Source: Saprospiraceae bacterium (GTDB taxonomy: Bacteria > Bacteroidota > Bacteroidia > Chitinophagales > Saprospiraceae). From it: a stretch of DNA of 39,320 nucleotides. A program made the translations under genes and the position numbers. How positions within the stretch are numbered: position 1 is the stretch's first letter; each line of letters starts with the position of its first letter. Where the stretch lies: positions 1 through 39,320 of the forward strand of contig JABSSL010000050.1 of NCBI GenBank assembly GCA_013214355.1. The letters are read 5' to 3'. This document shows, piece after piece, positions 5,588 through 14,620 of the stretch. The notes beneath the pieces were generated by a model. The model did not search any database. It was not told the DNA's origin and worked only from the letters and a program-made list of their open reading frames with translations.

Positions 5588-8581
5588 TTAGCGGATCACA
5601 GTTACATCCCCAGAATAGGTTTCCACCACGCCATCAATGAATCGAATATCTACCACATAGACATACACGCCGTTATTTACTAATCTACCATTGATCGTTC
5701 CATCCCAGCCATCCGCCAGGTTATTTAGCGCCAAATCTTGACCATCAAAGATCAAGTCTCCCCATCGATCAAAGATCTTTAAAGACTCGATCATATCAGC
5801 AGCAGGGCCTCCATAGGCTATAAAGCTGTCGTTCCGGCCATCATTGTTAGGACTTATGGCATTAGGAATATAAATAGGACGTTTCTTGGACAAAGTAACT
5901 AGGACATCATCCGTAGCTTGGCAGCCATTGGCATCAGTTACGGTCACTGTGTACACCGTATTGTCTGGAGGTGCTACTGAAATCCAAGAGCAATCGCTAT
6001 TAACACAGATCAGGCTATCTTCGGGGGTCCACGCATAAGTCACTATCGGATCAGAAGGAACAGCTCGAATTCGAGTATCAAACCCAAGGTCTACTATTTG
6101 ATCTGGACCCGCGTCTACTGTCAGTTCAGGAGGCTGATTCACCGTAGCTTCAATGGAAGCAACACAATTGCCCGCATCTCGAACTGAAACTGTAAAGGTA
6201 CCGGCAGGTAAACCGGTTAAAGTTGGACTAGCTTGAAATGCACCGCCATCAACGCTGAATTCGAATGGACCTGTCCCGCCAATACTCGCAGCCGTTATGC
6301 TACCATTGGATTCCCCGAAGCAAACATTATCGAGAACTTCAACGATTTCAATATCTAGTACCTGTGGTTCGATTAATGCAATTACAGCGCTGATCTCACA
6401 ACCATTAGCATCTGTAACTTCAACATTGTATTCAGCTGCTGGTAAGTCTTGGATTGTAGGTCCGGTAGCACCAGTATTCCAGTTGTAATTGTAAGGAGGA
6501 GTACCTCCACCGACGACCGCAGTTACCAGTCCATCATCTGCTCCGTTACAGGTAATATCGTCAAAATCAAAATCTAAGGTAAGCGGAGCGGGATCGATCA
6601 ATATGAACTCAAATTGTCCCATACAAAGATTAGCATCGAGTACGTCTACGATGTATGAGCCCGCAGTCAGGCCCGTCAGTGAGCTTTCATCGACAAAACC
6701 ATTACCATCATTCCAATTGAATTGGTAAGGCGGGAGTCCATTGTCAATAACAATGGTGATGGCTCCATCGGAAAAGCCCGTACAAGAGGGGGGCGTAATC
6801 GCTTGGATAGTAGGATCAAGCACTAACTCCAACTCCCGAACAGGAATCACTAGATCTGTCAAACAGCCATTCTGATCCCGAATCGTAACGGTATAGTCCC
6901 CTTGGGAAATATTAGTTAAGGAGTTATTATTGGTAAAACCACTATTATTCCAATCGAACTCATAGGGAGGGGAACCTCCAGTAATCTGTAAAACCACTGC
7001 ACCATCAGTCCCTCCATTACAGGTAGGTTGGGTAATCAAGGTATCAATTTCCAGCGCACCTGGACTTTCTACCAGGAAAGTAGCTGTTCCCATACAATTG
7101 AACATATCCGAAACGGTAACCATATACTCACCTTCCACTAGATTGGAGGGATCTTCATCTGTACTTCCGTTACTCCAGATATAATTATAGGGGGGAAAAG
7201 GGCTCGTAGCAGTAAGGTCGATGAATCCATCCGATGAGTCAGGGCAGGAGGGACCATTGACTTGTCCGTCAAAGGTGAAGGAATCATCACAGCAAGTGAT
7301 GACTATTTGAGCTACCTCCGAAACGATACAGCCTCTATCCGTTTCAATCGACAATAGGACGGACTTGAGGCCAGGGGTGGTGTAAGAAACCTGTGGTGGT
7401 ATTTGCCCATTAGCCGTTGGAGGGTTGGCTCCTTCTCCGAAATTCCACTGCCAATCCACTATCTCTCCAACAAAAGTAGATCCATCCGAAAAGCTAAGGG
7501 ATTCGCCTACACAGGCTTCAGTTGGGTTTACACTGAAGGCCGCTTCAGGTCCAAGGAAAGTTCCTGTACCGCCAAATTCAATGGAAAATCCACTCCCAGA
7601 ATTACTGAAGTTACTAATAATCAAGGCATAACTTTTACCAGCTTCCATATCCAATGGAGCAAGAAAGTTGTTGTCTCCAGGCTGGCATCCACAATCTTCT
7701 GAAACATCTGTATCCGTCAAACTCAATCCAGTAGCTCCGGTACAGTCAATCCATTCATTCAAGGGAGAATTGTTGTTTCGCCCTGAGGTCATATTTCGTA
7801 ATAAAATCTTATTGTTACAGTCCTCTATACTGGCCGGTAATTCAAAAATCCAAAAGTCTAAGTCGTCAGCTGGGTTTTGCGGGGTAAGGGTAAAGGAAAG
7901 CGTTCCTGCTTGATCGCAAGTCCACTTATACCAAGTTGATGCATCTTCCAGAATAGGTTGGGTACCTCCACAGAAAATGCCTTGCAATTCTGAAGGATCA
8001 TTTCCTGAACCACTGATCTTCTCTACGGCGAAGGAGGATTTATCACACAAGATCACTCCGGGGTTACAATCTCCGGAGGGATCGGGCACAGAATTATAGT
8101 TATTCACACATAGGGTAAAGTCTCCGGTTTGTCCATCTTCTCCATTGATTCTGATATAATAGGTGGCGCCGATAATTAGATTTGAGGTTACCGTATTGAT
8201 TACATGTCGGCCAATACCATCTGAACTACAGGTAAGTTCTTGTAGGTTATCGCAGTTGCCAGCATAAATAGCAATACCTGGATTCCGTAAATCTCCCCAA
8301 TCAATATTATCATTAAAATCTCCAGTGACACCAACATTCAAGGTATTGCCGATAGCAGTAAAGGAAAACCATATATCAGTGGGTGGAAAGTTATCCGGAA
8401 AGCAACCTGGCGCTGGAATGCCTTCATCCGTAGCTCCAACATTGCTGACAGCGGCTATGTCAGAACACCAGTTTTCTACTTCCGTTAATTCGGTAGCATC
8501 AATACAATTGTCATTAGCAGGTTGAGCCCATAGGCTAGACCCTACTAATAGAAATAGGAGGGAGAGGTAAAAAAAACGCAT
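5588..8581 (-). CDS. SprB-repeat adhesin with type B T9SS (gliding motility) C-terminal domain
   Basis: Secreted surface protein of 997 aa. The signal peptide MRFFYLSLLFLLVGSSLWAQ is clear. The N-terminal half looks like one or two jelly-roll or CUB-like domains with many paired Cys. A PKD-like domain follows (EAAFSVNPTEACVGESLSF onward). Five SprB-type repeats come next, each with a CNG..DG..GG.PPY.Y.W core and ending NGC/NLC, then an Ig/PKD-like unit. The last 90 residues (IPNAISPNNDGRND...WDG...NGVYVYVV) are the gliding-motility-associated type B sorting domain that directs export through the type IX secretion system. SprB-like proteins act in gliding or adhesion. The gene lies alone, 44 bp upstream of the ArnT-like gene on the same strand, so the glycosyltransferases could modify it, but that is only a guess. 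Confidence 0.92.
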   Translation of the reverse strand: MRFFYLSLLFLLVGSSLWAQPANDNCIDATELTEVENWCSDIAAVSNVGATDEGIPAPGCFPDNFPPTDIWFSFTAIGNTLNVGVTGDFNDNIDWGDLRNPGIAIYAGNCDNLQELTCSSDGIGRHVINTVTSNLIIGATYYIRINGEDGQTGDFTLCVNNYNSVPDPSGDCNPGVILCDKSSFAVEKISGSGNDPSELQGIFCGGTQPILEDASTWYKWTCDQAGTLSFTLTPQNPADDLDFWIFELPASIEDCNNKILLRNMTSGRNNNSPLNEWIDCTGATGLSLTDTDVSEDCGCQPGDNNFLAPLDMEAGKSYALIISNFSNSGSGFSIEFGGTGTFLGPEAAFSVNPTEACVGESLSFSDGSTFVGEIVDWQWNFGEGANPPTANGQIPPQVSYTTPGLKSVLLSIETDRGCIVSEVAQIVITCCDDSFTFDGQVNGPSCPDSSDGFIDLTATSPFPPYNYIWSNGSTDEDPSNLVEGEYMVTVSDMFNCMGTATFLVESPGALEIDTLITQPTCNGGTDGAVVLQITGGSPPYEFDWNNSGFTNNNSLTNISQGDYTVTIRDQNGCLTDLVIPVRELELVLDPTIQAITPPSCTGFSDGAITIVIDNGLPPYQFNWNDGNGFVDESSLTGLTAGSYIVDVLDANLCMGQFEFILIDPAPLTLDFDFDDITCNGADDGLVTAVVGGGTPPYNYNWNTGATGPTIQDLPAAEYNVEVTDANGCEISAVIALIEPQVLDIEIVEVLDNVCFGESNGSITAASIGGTGPFEFSVDGGAFQASPTLTGLPAGTFTVSVRDAGNCVASIEATVNQPPELTVDAGPDQIVDLGFDTRIRAVPSDPIVTYAWTPEDSLICVNSDCSWISVAPPDNTVYTVTVTDANGCQATDDVLVTLSKKRPIYIPNAISPNNDGRNDSFIAYGGPAADMIESLKIFDRWGDLIFDGQDLALNNLADGWDGTINGRLVNNGVYVYVVDIRFIDGVVETYSGDVTVIR

Positions 8582-9106
8582 AGTTTTCTACTAATTTTGG
8601 CGATCGAATAGGGCAACTCTCATCTGTCTTTCTCTGATCAAGTCTTATGGGGCTTTACTATATAATAGTCTTATTTACAGTGTATTTGTCCTTGGTTTAT
8701 TCAAACATCCTGTACAAAGCAGGACTACTAAACTTGCTTTTAATAGATATCTATTTCTAATCTACCCCCCCACTCACCAGGCTTTGCCAAGACTATTCTT
8801 GCCAGGCAGCCGACTGTTCTGCCTCTGATCCAAGTTACAAGAGTAACAAACGGAACCTCAAAAAGGCTCTAAATTTGTCCTACTATCTCGGTTCCCTTTC
8901 CTCAATATTCTCAGCAATGGCCACCAGAAGTATTCTGGCCCCGTTTCTTTCCGAGCAAATCGACCTTGCTCAATTCTTTAGTTGTAGACCGGCTGCTTAC
9001 TCAAAAGGGTTGGACCATCTTTCATAAAGTATAACGCTAAACGAGCTATAAACTCATTTTTGTTTAGGTTTGCAGCATGTTAAAGTTTGTTAAAGTTTAG
9101 CTTTCT
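8582..9106. other. Long intergenic region before pssA
   Basis: 525 bases between divergent genes. I see no convincing coding frame; the longest candidate near 8915-9030 would be about 36 residues and looks random. A short hairpin CCAGAA-GTA-TTCTGG lies near 8922-8936. Bases 9079-9099 contain a tandem GTTAAAGTTT repeat just upstream of pssA. A run of seven C at 8765-8771 is notable. Promoters for both flanking genes must lie here. Confidence 0.4.
9065..9072 (+). promoter_or_regulatory. Bacteroidota -7 element of pssA (TAGGTTTG)
   Basis: TAGGTTTG matches the Bacteroidota TAnnTTTG consensus, 34 bp before the pssA ATG. No clear -33 TTG is found at the normal distance, so the call rests on the -7 element and position alone. 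Confidence 0.4.
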
Positions 9107-9823
9107 ATGAAAAAATGGATTCCCAATGCGCTAACCCTACTCAATCTTTTCCTGGGATGTTGTGCCTTGGTAGCCTTATTTAATCAGGACTATCTACTTG
9201 CCATTGGATTTATTTCCGGTGGTTTGATAGCTGACGTTCTTGACGGTGCGGTAGCCAGAATACTGCAAGTAAACTCTCCATTGGGAAAGGAGTTAGATTC
9301 CTTTGCAGACATGGTCACCTTCGGTGTAGTCCCAGGTTTAATTTTGTATATCCTGATTGCAGAGGGATTTAGCGGCGGGGGTTTTAGTGGACAGTTGCAG
9401 TGGAGTGCCTTACCGGCTTTTGTCTTAAGTGCATTTTCGGGTCTAAGACTTGCTAAATTTAACCTAGATACTCGGCAAAGTCAAACATTTTTGGGATTAC
9501 CTACACCTTCCTCCACTATTTTTGTGGTCGGCTTATTGCTAATCTGGCATTTCAATAGTTTTGAGCTAGGCCGAGTGGTAGGACAACCGATCTTACTTTA
9601 TATAGTCATAACTGTGTTGTCTTACCTACTTATTTGTGAAATTCCAATGTTTAGTTTTAAGCTTAAGACAGTAGGATGGAAAGGGAATGAGATCCGTTTT
9701 TCTTTTCTGGGTGCTTGTGTTTTATTGATCCTCTTTCTCCAGGAAGCTGCGGTGAGCGCCATCATTTTATTTTACTTGCTAATAAATATTTCGCTACATT
9801 TAAGTGGCAGGAAAGTCAGTTAG
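9107..9823 (+). CDS. pssA: CDP-diacylglycerol-serine O-phosphatidyltransferase
   Basis: Makes phosphatidylserine from CDP-diacylglycerol and L-serine in the inner membrane, the first step toward phosphatidylethanolamine. The complete CDP-alcohol phosphatidyltransferase motif is present: D43, D46-G47, A50-R51, G60, D64 and D68 with the exact spacing D-x2-DG-x2-AR-x8-G-x3-D-x3-D. Six or more hydrophobic segments fill its 238 aa, the usual size of the short membrane-bound PssA. rsmI follows after 17 bp on the same strand and is probably co-transcribed. Confidence 0.95.
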   Translation: MKKWIPNALTLLNLFLGCCALVALFNQDYLLAIGFISGGLIADVLDGAVARILQVNSPLGKELDSFADMVTFGVVPGLILYILIAEGFSGGGFSGQLQWSALPAFVLSAFSGLRLAKFNLDTRQSQTFLGLPTPSSTIFVVGLLLIWHFNSFELGRVVGQPILLYIVITVLSYLLICEIPMFSFKLKTVGWKGNEIRFSFLGACVLLILFLQEAAVSAIILFYLLINISLHLSGRKVS

Positions 9824-9840
9824 GATTGAAGATTTCAGCT

Positions 9841-10515
9841 ATGTTATACATTGTACCGACCCCAATTGGGAACATGGAAGATATTACGCTCCGAGCCCTT
9901 CGTATTTTGAAGGAGGTACAATTAGTATTAGCTGAAGACACGAGAATGACGAAGAAGCTCTTGAGTCATTACGAAATCGACACTCCTTTACGGTCTTTTC
10001 ACGCCCATAATGAACATCAGGTAACTGAAAACTTAATCGCTCAATTAAGCCAGGGAGCCCAAATGGCATTGGTATCAGATGCTGGCACTCCGGGAATTTC
10101 AGACCCTGGTTTTCTGCTAGCTCGTGCCTGTCATGAGGCTGGTGTCCAGGTATCAGCCTTACCAGGAGCCACTGCTTTTGTCCCTGCCTTAGTCGCTTCC
10201 GGTTTACCCAGCGACAAATTTCATTTTGAAGGATTCTTACCGCATAAGAAAGGCCGTCAAACCCGCTTGGAATATTTAGCTAGCCTACCCAATACTTTTA
10301 TCCTATATGAGTCCCCTCATCGTTTAGTAAAATGCTTGGGTCAATTGGCATTGCATTGCGGAGAAGATAGAGAAGCTTGCGTTGCCCGTGAGTTGAGCAA
10401 AGTGTACGAGGAAATCCGAACTGCCCCACTAGCTGAGCTACAAGCACATTTTGAAAATCAACCCAAAGTAAAAGGGGAGATTGTGGTGGTGGTATCGGGA
10501 AAAAGGAAGAAGTAG
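9841..10515 (+). CDS. rsmI: 16S rRNA (cytidine1402-2'-O)-methyltransferase
   Basis: SAM-dependent tetrapyrrole-methylase-fold enzyme that 2'-O-methylates C1402 in the decoding centre of 16S rRNA. The start at 9841 gives MLYIVPTPIGNMEDITLRAL, the conserved beginning of the family. The frame is open further upstream to 9715, but that part overlaps pssA and is not conserved. Motifs AEDTRMTKKLL, ALVSDAGTPGISDPG and PGATAFVPALVASGLP are typical. 224 aa is normal. There is no Shine-Dalgarno sequence, as is common in this phylum. Confidence 0.96.
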   Translation: MLYIVPTPIGNMEDITLRALRILKEVQLVLAEDTRMTKKLLSHYEIDTPLRSFHAHNEHQVTENLIAQLSQGAQMALVSDAGTPGISDPGFLLARACHEAGVQVSALPGATAFVPALVASGLPSDKFHFEGFLPHKKGRQTRLEYLASLPNTFILYESPHRLVKCLGQLALHCGEDREACVARELSKVYEEIRTAPLAELQAHFENQPKVKGEIVVVVSGKRKK

Positions 10516-10931
10516 TATGCAGCTCCTATCCTTTTAATTTACTTTTGTCAGCTTCCAGGCGAATTCTAGTATACTACACACTTGGGTAGTTACTATTTTG
10601 CAGGCCTTTTATTTACCTTTCGTCCCTAAGGAGATAAGTAGACAGAAACAGTGAAATCGTCGATATTTGAGGGGATCTGCTTTGAATGAGAAAAAAATTT
10701 GCATAAACTGCAACCCGAAAGCAACTATCTGAAAAGACGGTTGTCTTTTATAAAAACTGACTGTTATATCTAGTAGCCAAGTACGGCTACTAGGCCCTGG
10801 TTGTGTGCATGAAGTAGCGGCTCGAATTACTCACATCTCGTTATTAGGTGTAGAGCGAGTTTACTAGATCAGGTACGTAAATCACCGGATAGACCAAAGT
10901 AAATATTTATTCACCCGACTAATCAACTACC
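10516..10931. other. Intergenic region with stable hairpins (terminator or small RNA)
   Basis: No coding frame is convincing. A TACTTTTG sequence at 10540-10547 matches the -7 consensus, but no -33 is visible. AAAAGAC-GGTT-GTCTTTT (10732-10749), followed by ATAAAAA, may end the pssA-rsmI transcript. A perfect 9-bp hairpin CTAGTAGCC/GGCTACTAG occupies 10770-10793. Together they would fit a short RNA between 10550 and 10800 or a structured leader of the regulator gene at 10932. Confidence 0.35.
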
Positions 10932-11561
10932 ATGATTTTCGTAGCTATCGTTGATAGTGATAAAGCTATCAGAGAAACGTGGCGGCGTATGTTAGATACA
11001 ACCGAAGGCTTTGGTTGTAGTGGGGTCTATCCTGATGCACATTCCGCAATCGAGCAGATCGCTACCCATCAAACTGACGTGGCTTTAGTAGGAGCAGAAT
11101 TAGAGGACCTGTCAGGTATTGAGTGTGTTAAAATGCTAAAGCGGGAAATTCCCGATATAGATATTATCCTGTTGTCCGCTGATATAAGTGATGATGAAAT
11201 GATTTTCCAGGCTTTCAAAGCCGGAGCATGTGGATTCTTACCCAAGGACATTTTTCCTTCTGATTTATTAGAGGCTATTCAAGAGGCCAAAATTGGCGGC
11301 GCTCCCATGCCAAGGGAAATAGCGCGCAAACTGGTGGTTTCCTTTAGCCAGCAACAAAGTCAAACAGAAGTTTTCTCCAAAAGAGAAATGGATGTACTAG
11401 ATCTATTGTGTGAAGGCAATAGTTATCGGGAAATGGCTGAGAAGTTATTTGTAAGCCCGAACACTATTCGTTTTCACCTGAAAAACATATACAAAAAACT
11501 AGACGTAAGCTCTAGGCATGAAGCCGTTATAAAGGCTATGCAAAATTTTCTACTGATGTGA
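10932..11561 (+). CDS. NarL/LuxR-family response regulator with degenerate receiver
   Basis: 209 aa: receiver domain (residues 1-125) and a C-terminal LuxR helix-turn-helix (about 140-209, FSKREMDVLDLLCEGNSYREMAEKLFVSPNTIRFHLKNIYKKL). The acidic pocket is partly kept (V7-D8-S9-D10), as are the switch Ser of LLSAD and the Lys of LPKD. However, the position of the phospho-acceptor Asp in DVALVGAELEDLSG is Gly54. Such pseudo-receivers cannot be phosphorylated normally and often work by dimerisation or ligand binding. The convergent neighbour is a LytS-type kinase, but that family usually pairs with LytTR regulators, so a direct pairing is doubtful. A strong terminator follows at 11568. Confidence 0.9.
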   Translation: MIFVAIVDSDKAIRETWRRMLDTTEGFGCSGVYPDAHSAIEQIATHQTDVALVGAELEDLSGIECVKMLKREIPDIDIILLSADISDDEMIFQAFKAGACGFLPKDIFPSDLLEAIQEAKIGGAPMPREIARKLVVSFSQQQSQTEVFSKREMDVLDLLCEGNSYREMAEKLFVSPNTIRFHLKNIYKKLDVSSRHEAVIKAMQNFLLM

Positions 11562-11567
11562 AAAACT

Positions 11568-11600
11568 ACTCAAGTGGGCAGTATTGTCCACTTGAGTTTT
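11568..11600 (+). terminator. Intrinsic terminator of the LuxR-type regulator
   Basis: ACTCAAGTGG (11568-11577) pairs perfectly with CCACTTGAGT (11588-11597), followed by TTT. It begins 7 bp after the stop codon. Confidence 0.75.
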
Positions 11601-11624
11601 GAACTAACTTGCTCTGAAATTGGA

Positions 11625-11657
11625 ACAAAAAAAAAGTTGCCATTACACTGACAACTT
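11625..11657 (-). terminator. Intrinsic terminator of the LytS-type kinase
   Basis: On the minus strand AAGTTG (11657-11652) pairs with CAACTT (11639-11634), followed by a run of nine T. It lies downstream of the kinase stop at 11798. Confidence 0.65.
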
Positions 11658-11658
11658 C

Positions 11659-11737
11659 AACTCTTTAGAACTAGTGAGAGTTTTTTTCATACTAATCCAA
11701 TTTAGTTGCCGCGTTGCGCAGCGCGGCAACCTTTTTT
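11659..11737 (+). terminator. Two further plus-strand terminator-like hairpins
   Basis: AACTCT/AGAGTT (11659-11664/11677-11682) runs into TTTTT. GTTGCCGCG/CGCGGCAAC (11705-11713/11722-11730), with an 8-nt loop, runs into TTTTTT. The second is very GC-rich and stable. Since a terminator already lies at 11568-11600, the extra ones may end a short RNA or back up termination opposite the convergent kinase gene. Confidence 0.5.
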
Positions 11738-11797
11738 GGTTAATCAAATGTAAACAATCCTGCTGAATTTCCAAAAATTCGGGGAGCAAAAGGCGGG

Positions 11798-12907
11798 CTA
11801 ACTTATCCCAAAAGTCGCCAATTGAGCTTCTATTAAAGGCAGGCTTACTCTAAAAGAGGTAGGTGTTTCTTGCACCACAACCTTATCCTCCGTAAAAAAA
11901 GCATACCTAGTTTTGATGTTTTCCAAACCTACATTGGTAGAAGGCATTTGCTGTACCTTCTTTTGGAGATTGTTTCTAACAATCAAACGCCCTTCCTCAT
12001 CAATAAAGACCTCGACTAGCAAAGGTTTACTCTTGGAAATCACATTGTGTTTGATTGCATTTTCAAGGAGCATCTGTAGGGAAAGGGGAACAAGCTTCTG
12101 TGGATGATATTCTGTTGGTACGTTTATGGATACTTGGAAGCTATCCCCAAAACGTTCCTTAAGTAAGAATATATAGGACTGTAAAAAGACTAATTCCTCT
12201 GAAACAGGAATTAGCTCTTTGTCTCGAATTTCCAAAATATACCGATATACCTTAGACAACTTCCTAACAAAGGTTACCGCTTTGTCCGGATCTTCCGGAA
12301 TGATGTAGATCAAGGTATTCAAGCTATTAAACAAGAAGTGTGGATTAACTTGGCTCTTTAACCCCTCCAACTGTGATTGCACATTCTCGCGTTTCAATCT
12401 CTCCGTTTCGACAATAGCCTCTTTCCAGCGTTGGTAAAAGAAAATCCCCTCATATATAGACGCCACTAAGATTATCACAGTTAGCGAAGGCAACCGATAA
12501 TCAGAATGGGTTAGCCCATTATCATCCATTGTGCTGTCGAAGGGAGGGCCTAAAAGATCGTGGTGTATGAACCCAACCACAGAGTTGACAATAATAAAAG
12601 TTATCAGGATACCGATGATTGTATAAATAATCCGGCGAGGGGTCTCTTCGGGGGTTCGATAACGGAGTCGCATATAAAATAACAACTCACGTATGCCTAT
12701 CCAATAGCTAGTGGTATACAATAGGGAAACCGTGAACTTAGGGAGGTAGGCTACCAATCCGTCACTCAGGTCAGCCTTAAAGAATACGATCGGAAAAAAG
12801 AAAGCCACCACAGGAATGCCGATCAGCAGGTGCGGGATATCACTGAAGCCCAGATATTGGATTGCTCTTTCCTTATTCAGCATATGAAAAGAATTTGCTA
12901 CGAACAA
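11798..12907 (-). CDS. LytS/YehU-family sensor histidine kinase
   Basis: 369 aa. Four hydrophobic segments fall in the first 170 residues (around 25-45, 55-75, 90-115 and 140-160). A short coiled coil follows, then the His_kinase domain with LKSQVNPHFLFNSLNTLIYI (phospho-acceptor His in NPHFLFN) and the HATPase N box LLENAIKHNV near residue 285. The G boxes are short (NVGLENIKTR). Such kinases normally phosphorylate a LytTR response regulator from the same operon. None is present here; the nearest regulator is the convergent LuxR-type protein. The ATG at 12883, giving MLNKERAIQYLG, is an equally good start. Confidence 0.88.
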   Translation of the reverse strand: MFVANSFHMLNKERAIQYLGFSDIPHLLIGIPVVAFFFPIVFFKADLSDGLVAYLPKFTVSLLYTTSYWIGIRELLFYMRLRYRTPEETPRRIIYTIIGILITFIIVNSVVGFIHHDLLGPPFDSTMDDNGLTHSDYRLPSLTVIILVASIYEGIFFYQRWKEAIVETERLKRENVQSQLEGLKSQVNPHFLFNSLNTLIYIIPEDPDKAVTFVRKLSKVYRYILEIRDKELIPVSEELVFLQSYIFLLKERFGDSFQVSINVPTEYHPQKLVPLSLQMLLENAIKHNVISKSKPLLVEVFIDEEGRLIVRNNLQKKVQQMPSTNVGLENIKTRYAFFTEDKVVVQETPTSFRVSLPLIEAQLATFGIS

Positions 12908-13069
12908 TTTCTACTTTCAAATTACTGCATTTCTCGGTCAGAATCCGGAAAAATGCAGTTGAATCGTGGAAAAAGCAGATTGAATTGCAGCTCCTTCTTA
13001 TTGAATAGTAAGAGCATGTAGAGTAGAATCAAAGATCTCAGCAGTGTATCACCTTATTGAGTCATTGCT

Positions 13070-14620
13070 CTAGTTCAACCGAATTTCGTCTTCGTTCTCA
13101 TCATAGAACTTGTACTCCGTCATACTGAAATCGGACACTTCCTTGATTTTAATCCATTTATGATACTTGAAATACCAACGCATTTGCATACTGGGCAAAC
13201 CTCTCTTGACGAAGGCTGCTAAGTAAGGATGTAAATGGAGTGATAAAGGCGATTTTGGTCGAGACTGATAAATAAAACTTAGATCCCTCTCCACCTCGTC
13301 TGTCAATAGTATGGTAGGATTGATCTTTCCTGTTCCTTTACAGCTGGGACAAATCTCGGCAGTATTGATTTTCAACTCCGGCCTTACACGCTGTCTCGTG
13401 ATCTGCATGAGGCCAAATTTGCTAAGCGGCAGAATAGTATGTTGAGCACGATCCTTCTTCATGAACTGCCGCATGGCTTTCACTAGATTCTTTTTGTGCT
13501 CCACATTTTTCATATCAATGAAATCGATGATAATGATTCCACCGATGTCTCGCAGTCGAAGTTGGCGAGCAATCTCTCCGGCTGCCTCTAAATTAACGTT
13601 CAGGACCGCTTCCTCCTGGTTGTTGCTGGGCATTTTGTGGCCACTGTTGACGTCAATTACGTGCATTGCCTCTGTATGCTCAATCACCAAGTAAGCCCCG
13701 CTATTCATCGTTGCGGTCTTCCCAAAAGAGGATTTGATCTGACGGCTAACACCAAAGGAATCGAATACCGGTTTATTCGATTTATATAGCTGTACGATTT
13801 TTACTTGTTCTGGGGAAATGGAGGCGAGATAATTCTTGATATTATAATGTAACTCCTTATCATTTACCACAATGCGGTTGAAGGAATCACTCAATACATC
13901 TCGAAGAATACTAGAAGTTTTATCTAACTCACTCAGCAATTTTGATGGCGCTTTGGCTTTGTGTAACTGGCTGTGTATGCTTTCCCACTTCTGCATCATA
14001 TAACGCAGTTCATCGTGCAAATCAGCCACTTTCTTACCCTCTGCTGCTGTCCGAACAATCACACCAAAGTTTTTCGGTCTGATACTATCTACTAGTAGCT
14101 GCAATCTCTTTCGTTCTTCAGCATTGCCAATTTTTTTGGAAACGGCAACTACATTAGAAAAGGGAGTGAGTACTAAGTAACGGCCTGGAATAGTGATCTC
14201 ACAACTCAACCTCGGGCCTTTGGTAGAAATGGGTTCCTTCAATATCTGGACGAGTAGATGGCTCCTTTTTTCCAAGACCTGATCGATCTTTCCAGTCTTA
14301 ATGATTTCCGGTTCCATTTTGAAGTTTTCCAAAAGTGGAGTACCTATCTCTCCCGAGATAGCTCCATTGGTAAACTTGATAAGTGAACGAAGCTTAGGTC
14401 CAAGGTCGGTATAATGTAAGAAGGCATCTTTCTTGTGGCCGATCTCAACAAAGGCAGCGTTGAGGCCGGGCATCAAGCGCTTGATTTTGCCAAGGAAAAT
14501 GTCTCCAACGGTGAAGTTGTTATTGGTTTTTTGGTAATGGAGTTCTACCAGTTTGGACTGCTCCAACAACGCGATTTCCACCTCGGTGGGTTTCGCATGG
14601 ATAATTAGTTCTTTTTCCAC
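13070..14620 (-). CDS. rng: Ribonuclease E/G family protein (RNase G)
   Basis: Endoribonuclease for rRNA 5' maturation and mRNA decay, acting in the cytoplasm. A GTG start at 14620 gives VEKELIIHAKPTEVEIALLE, the usual Bacteroidota start, and 516 aa, the usual length. The frame is open to an ATG at 14743, but those 41 extra residues look unconserved. The S1 domain is near residues 35-120 (TVGDIFLGKIKRLMPGLNAAFVEIGHKKDAFLHY). The catalytic Asp residues sit in HVIDVNSGH and GGIIIIDFIDMKN. The Zn-link is CPSCKGTG. In its minus-strand context it lies downstream of the small basic protein gene and upstream of nothing co-directional within 160 bp. Confidence 0.93.
   Translation of the reverse strand: MEKELIIHAKPTEVEIALLEQSKLVELHYQKTNNNFTVGDIFLGKIKRLMPGLNAAFVEIGHKKDAFLHYTDLGPKLRSLIKFTNGAISGEIGTPLLENFKMEPEIIKTGKIDQVLEKRSHLLVQILKEPISTKGPRLSCEITIPGRYLVLTPFSNVVAVSKKIGNAEERKRLQLLVDSIRPKNFGVIVRTAAEGKKVADLHDELRYMMQKWESIHSQLHKAKAPSKLLSELDKTSSILRDVLSDSFNRIVVNDKELHYNIKNYLASISPEQVKIVQLYKSNKPVFDSFGVSRQIKSSFGKTATMNSGAYLVIEHTEAMHVIDVNSGHKMPSNNQEEAVLNVNLEAAGEIARQLRLRDIGGIIIIDFIDMKNVEHKKNLVKAMRQFMKKDRAQHTILPLSKFGLMQITRQRVRPELKINTAEICPSCKGTGKINPTILLTDEVERDLSFIYQSRPKSPLSLHLHPYLAAFVKRGLPSMQMRWYFKYHKWIKIKEVSDFSMTEYKFYDENEDEIRLN

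Noticed and set aside
8915-9030. 36-codon frame upstream of pssA
   Set aside because: Too short, no family resemblance, and no supporting start signal.
9715-9840. N-terminal extension of RsmI
   Set aside because: It overlaps pssA in another frame, and the family starts at MLYIVPTPIGN (9841).
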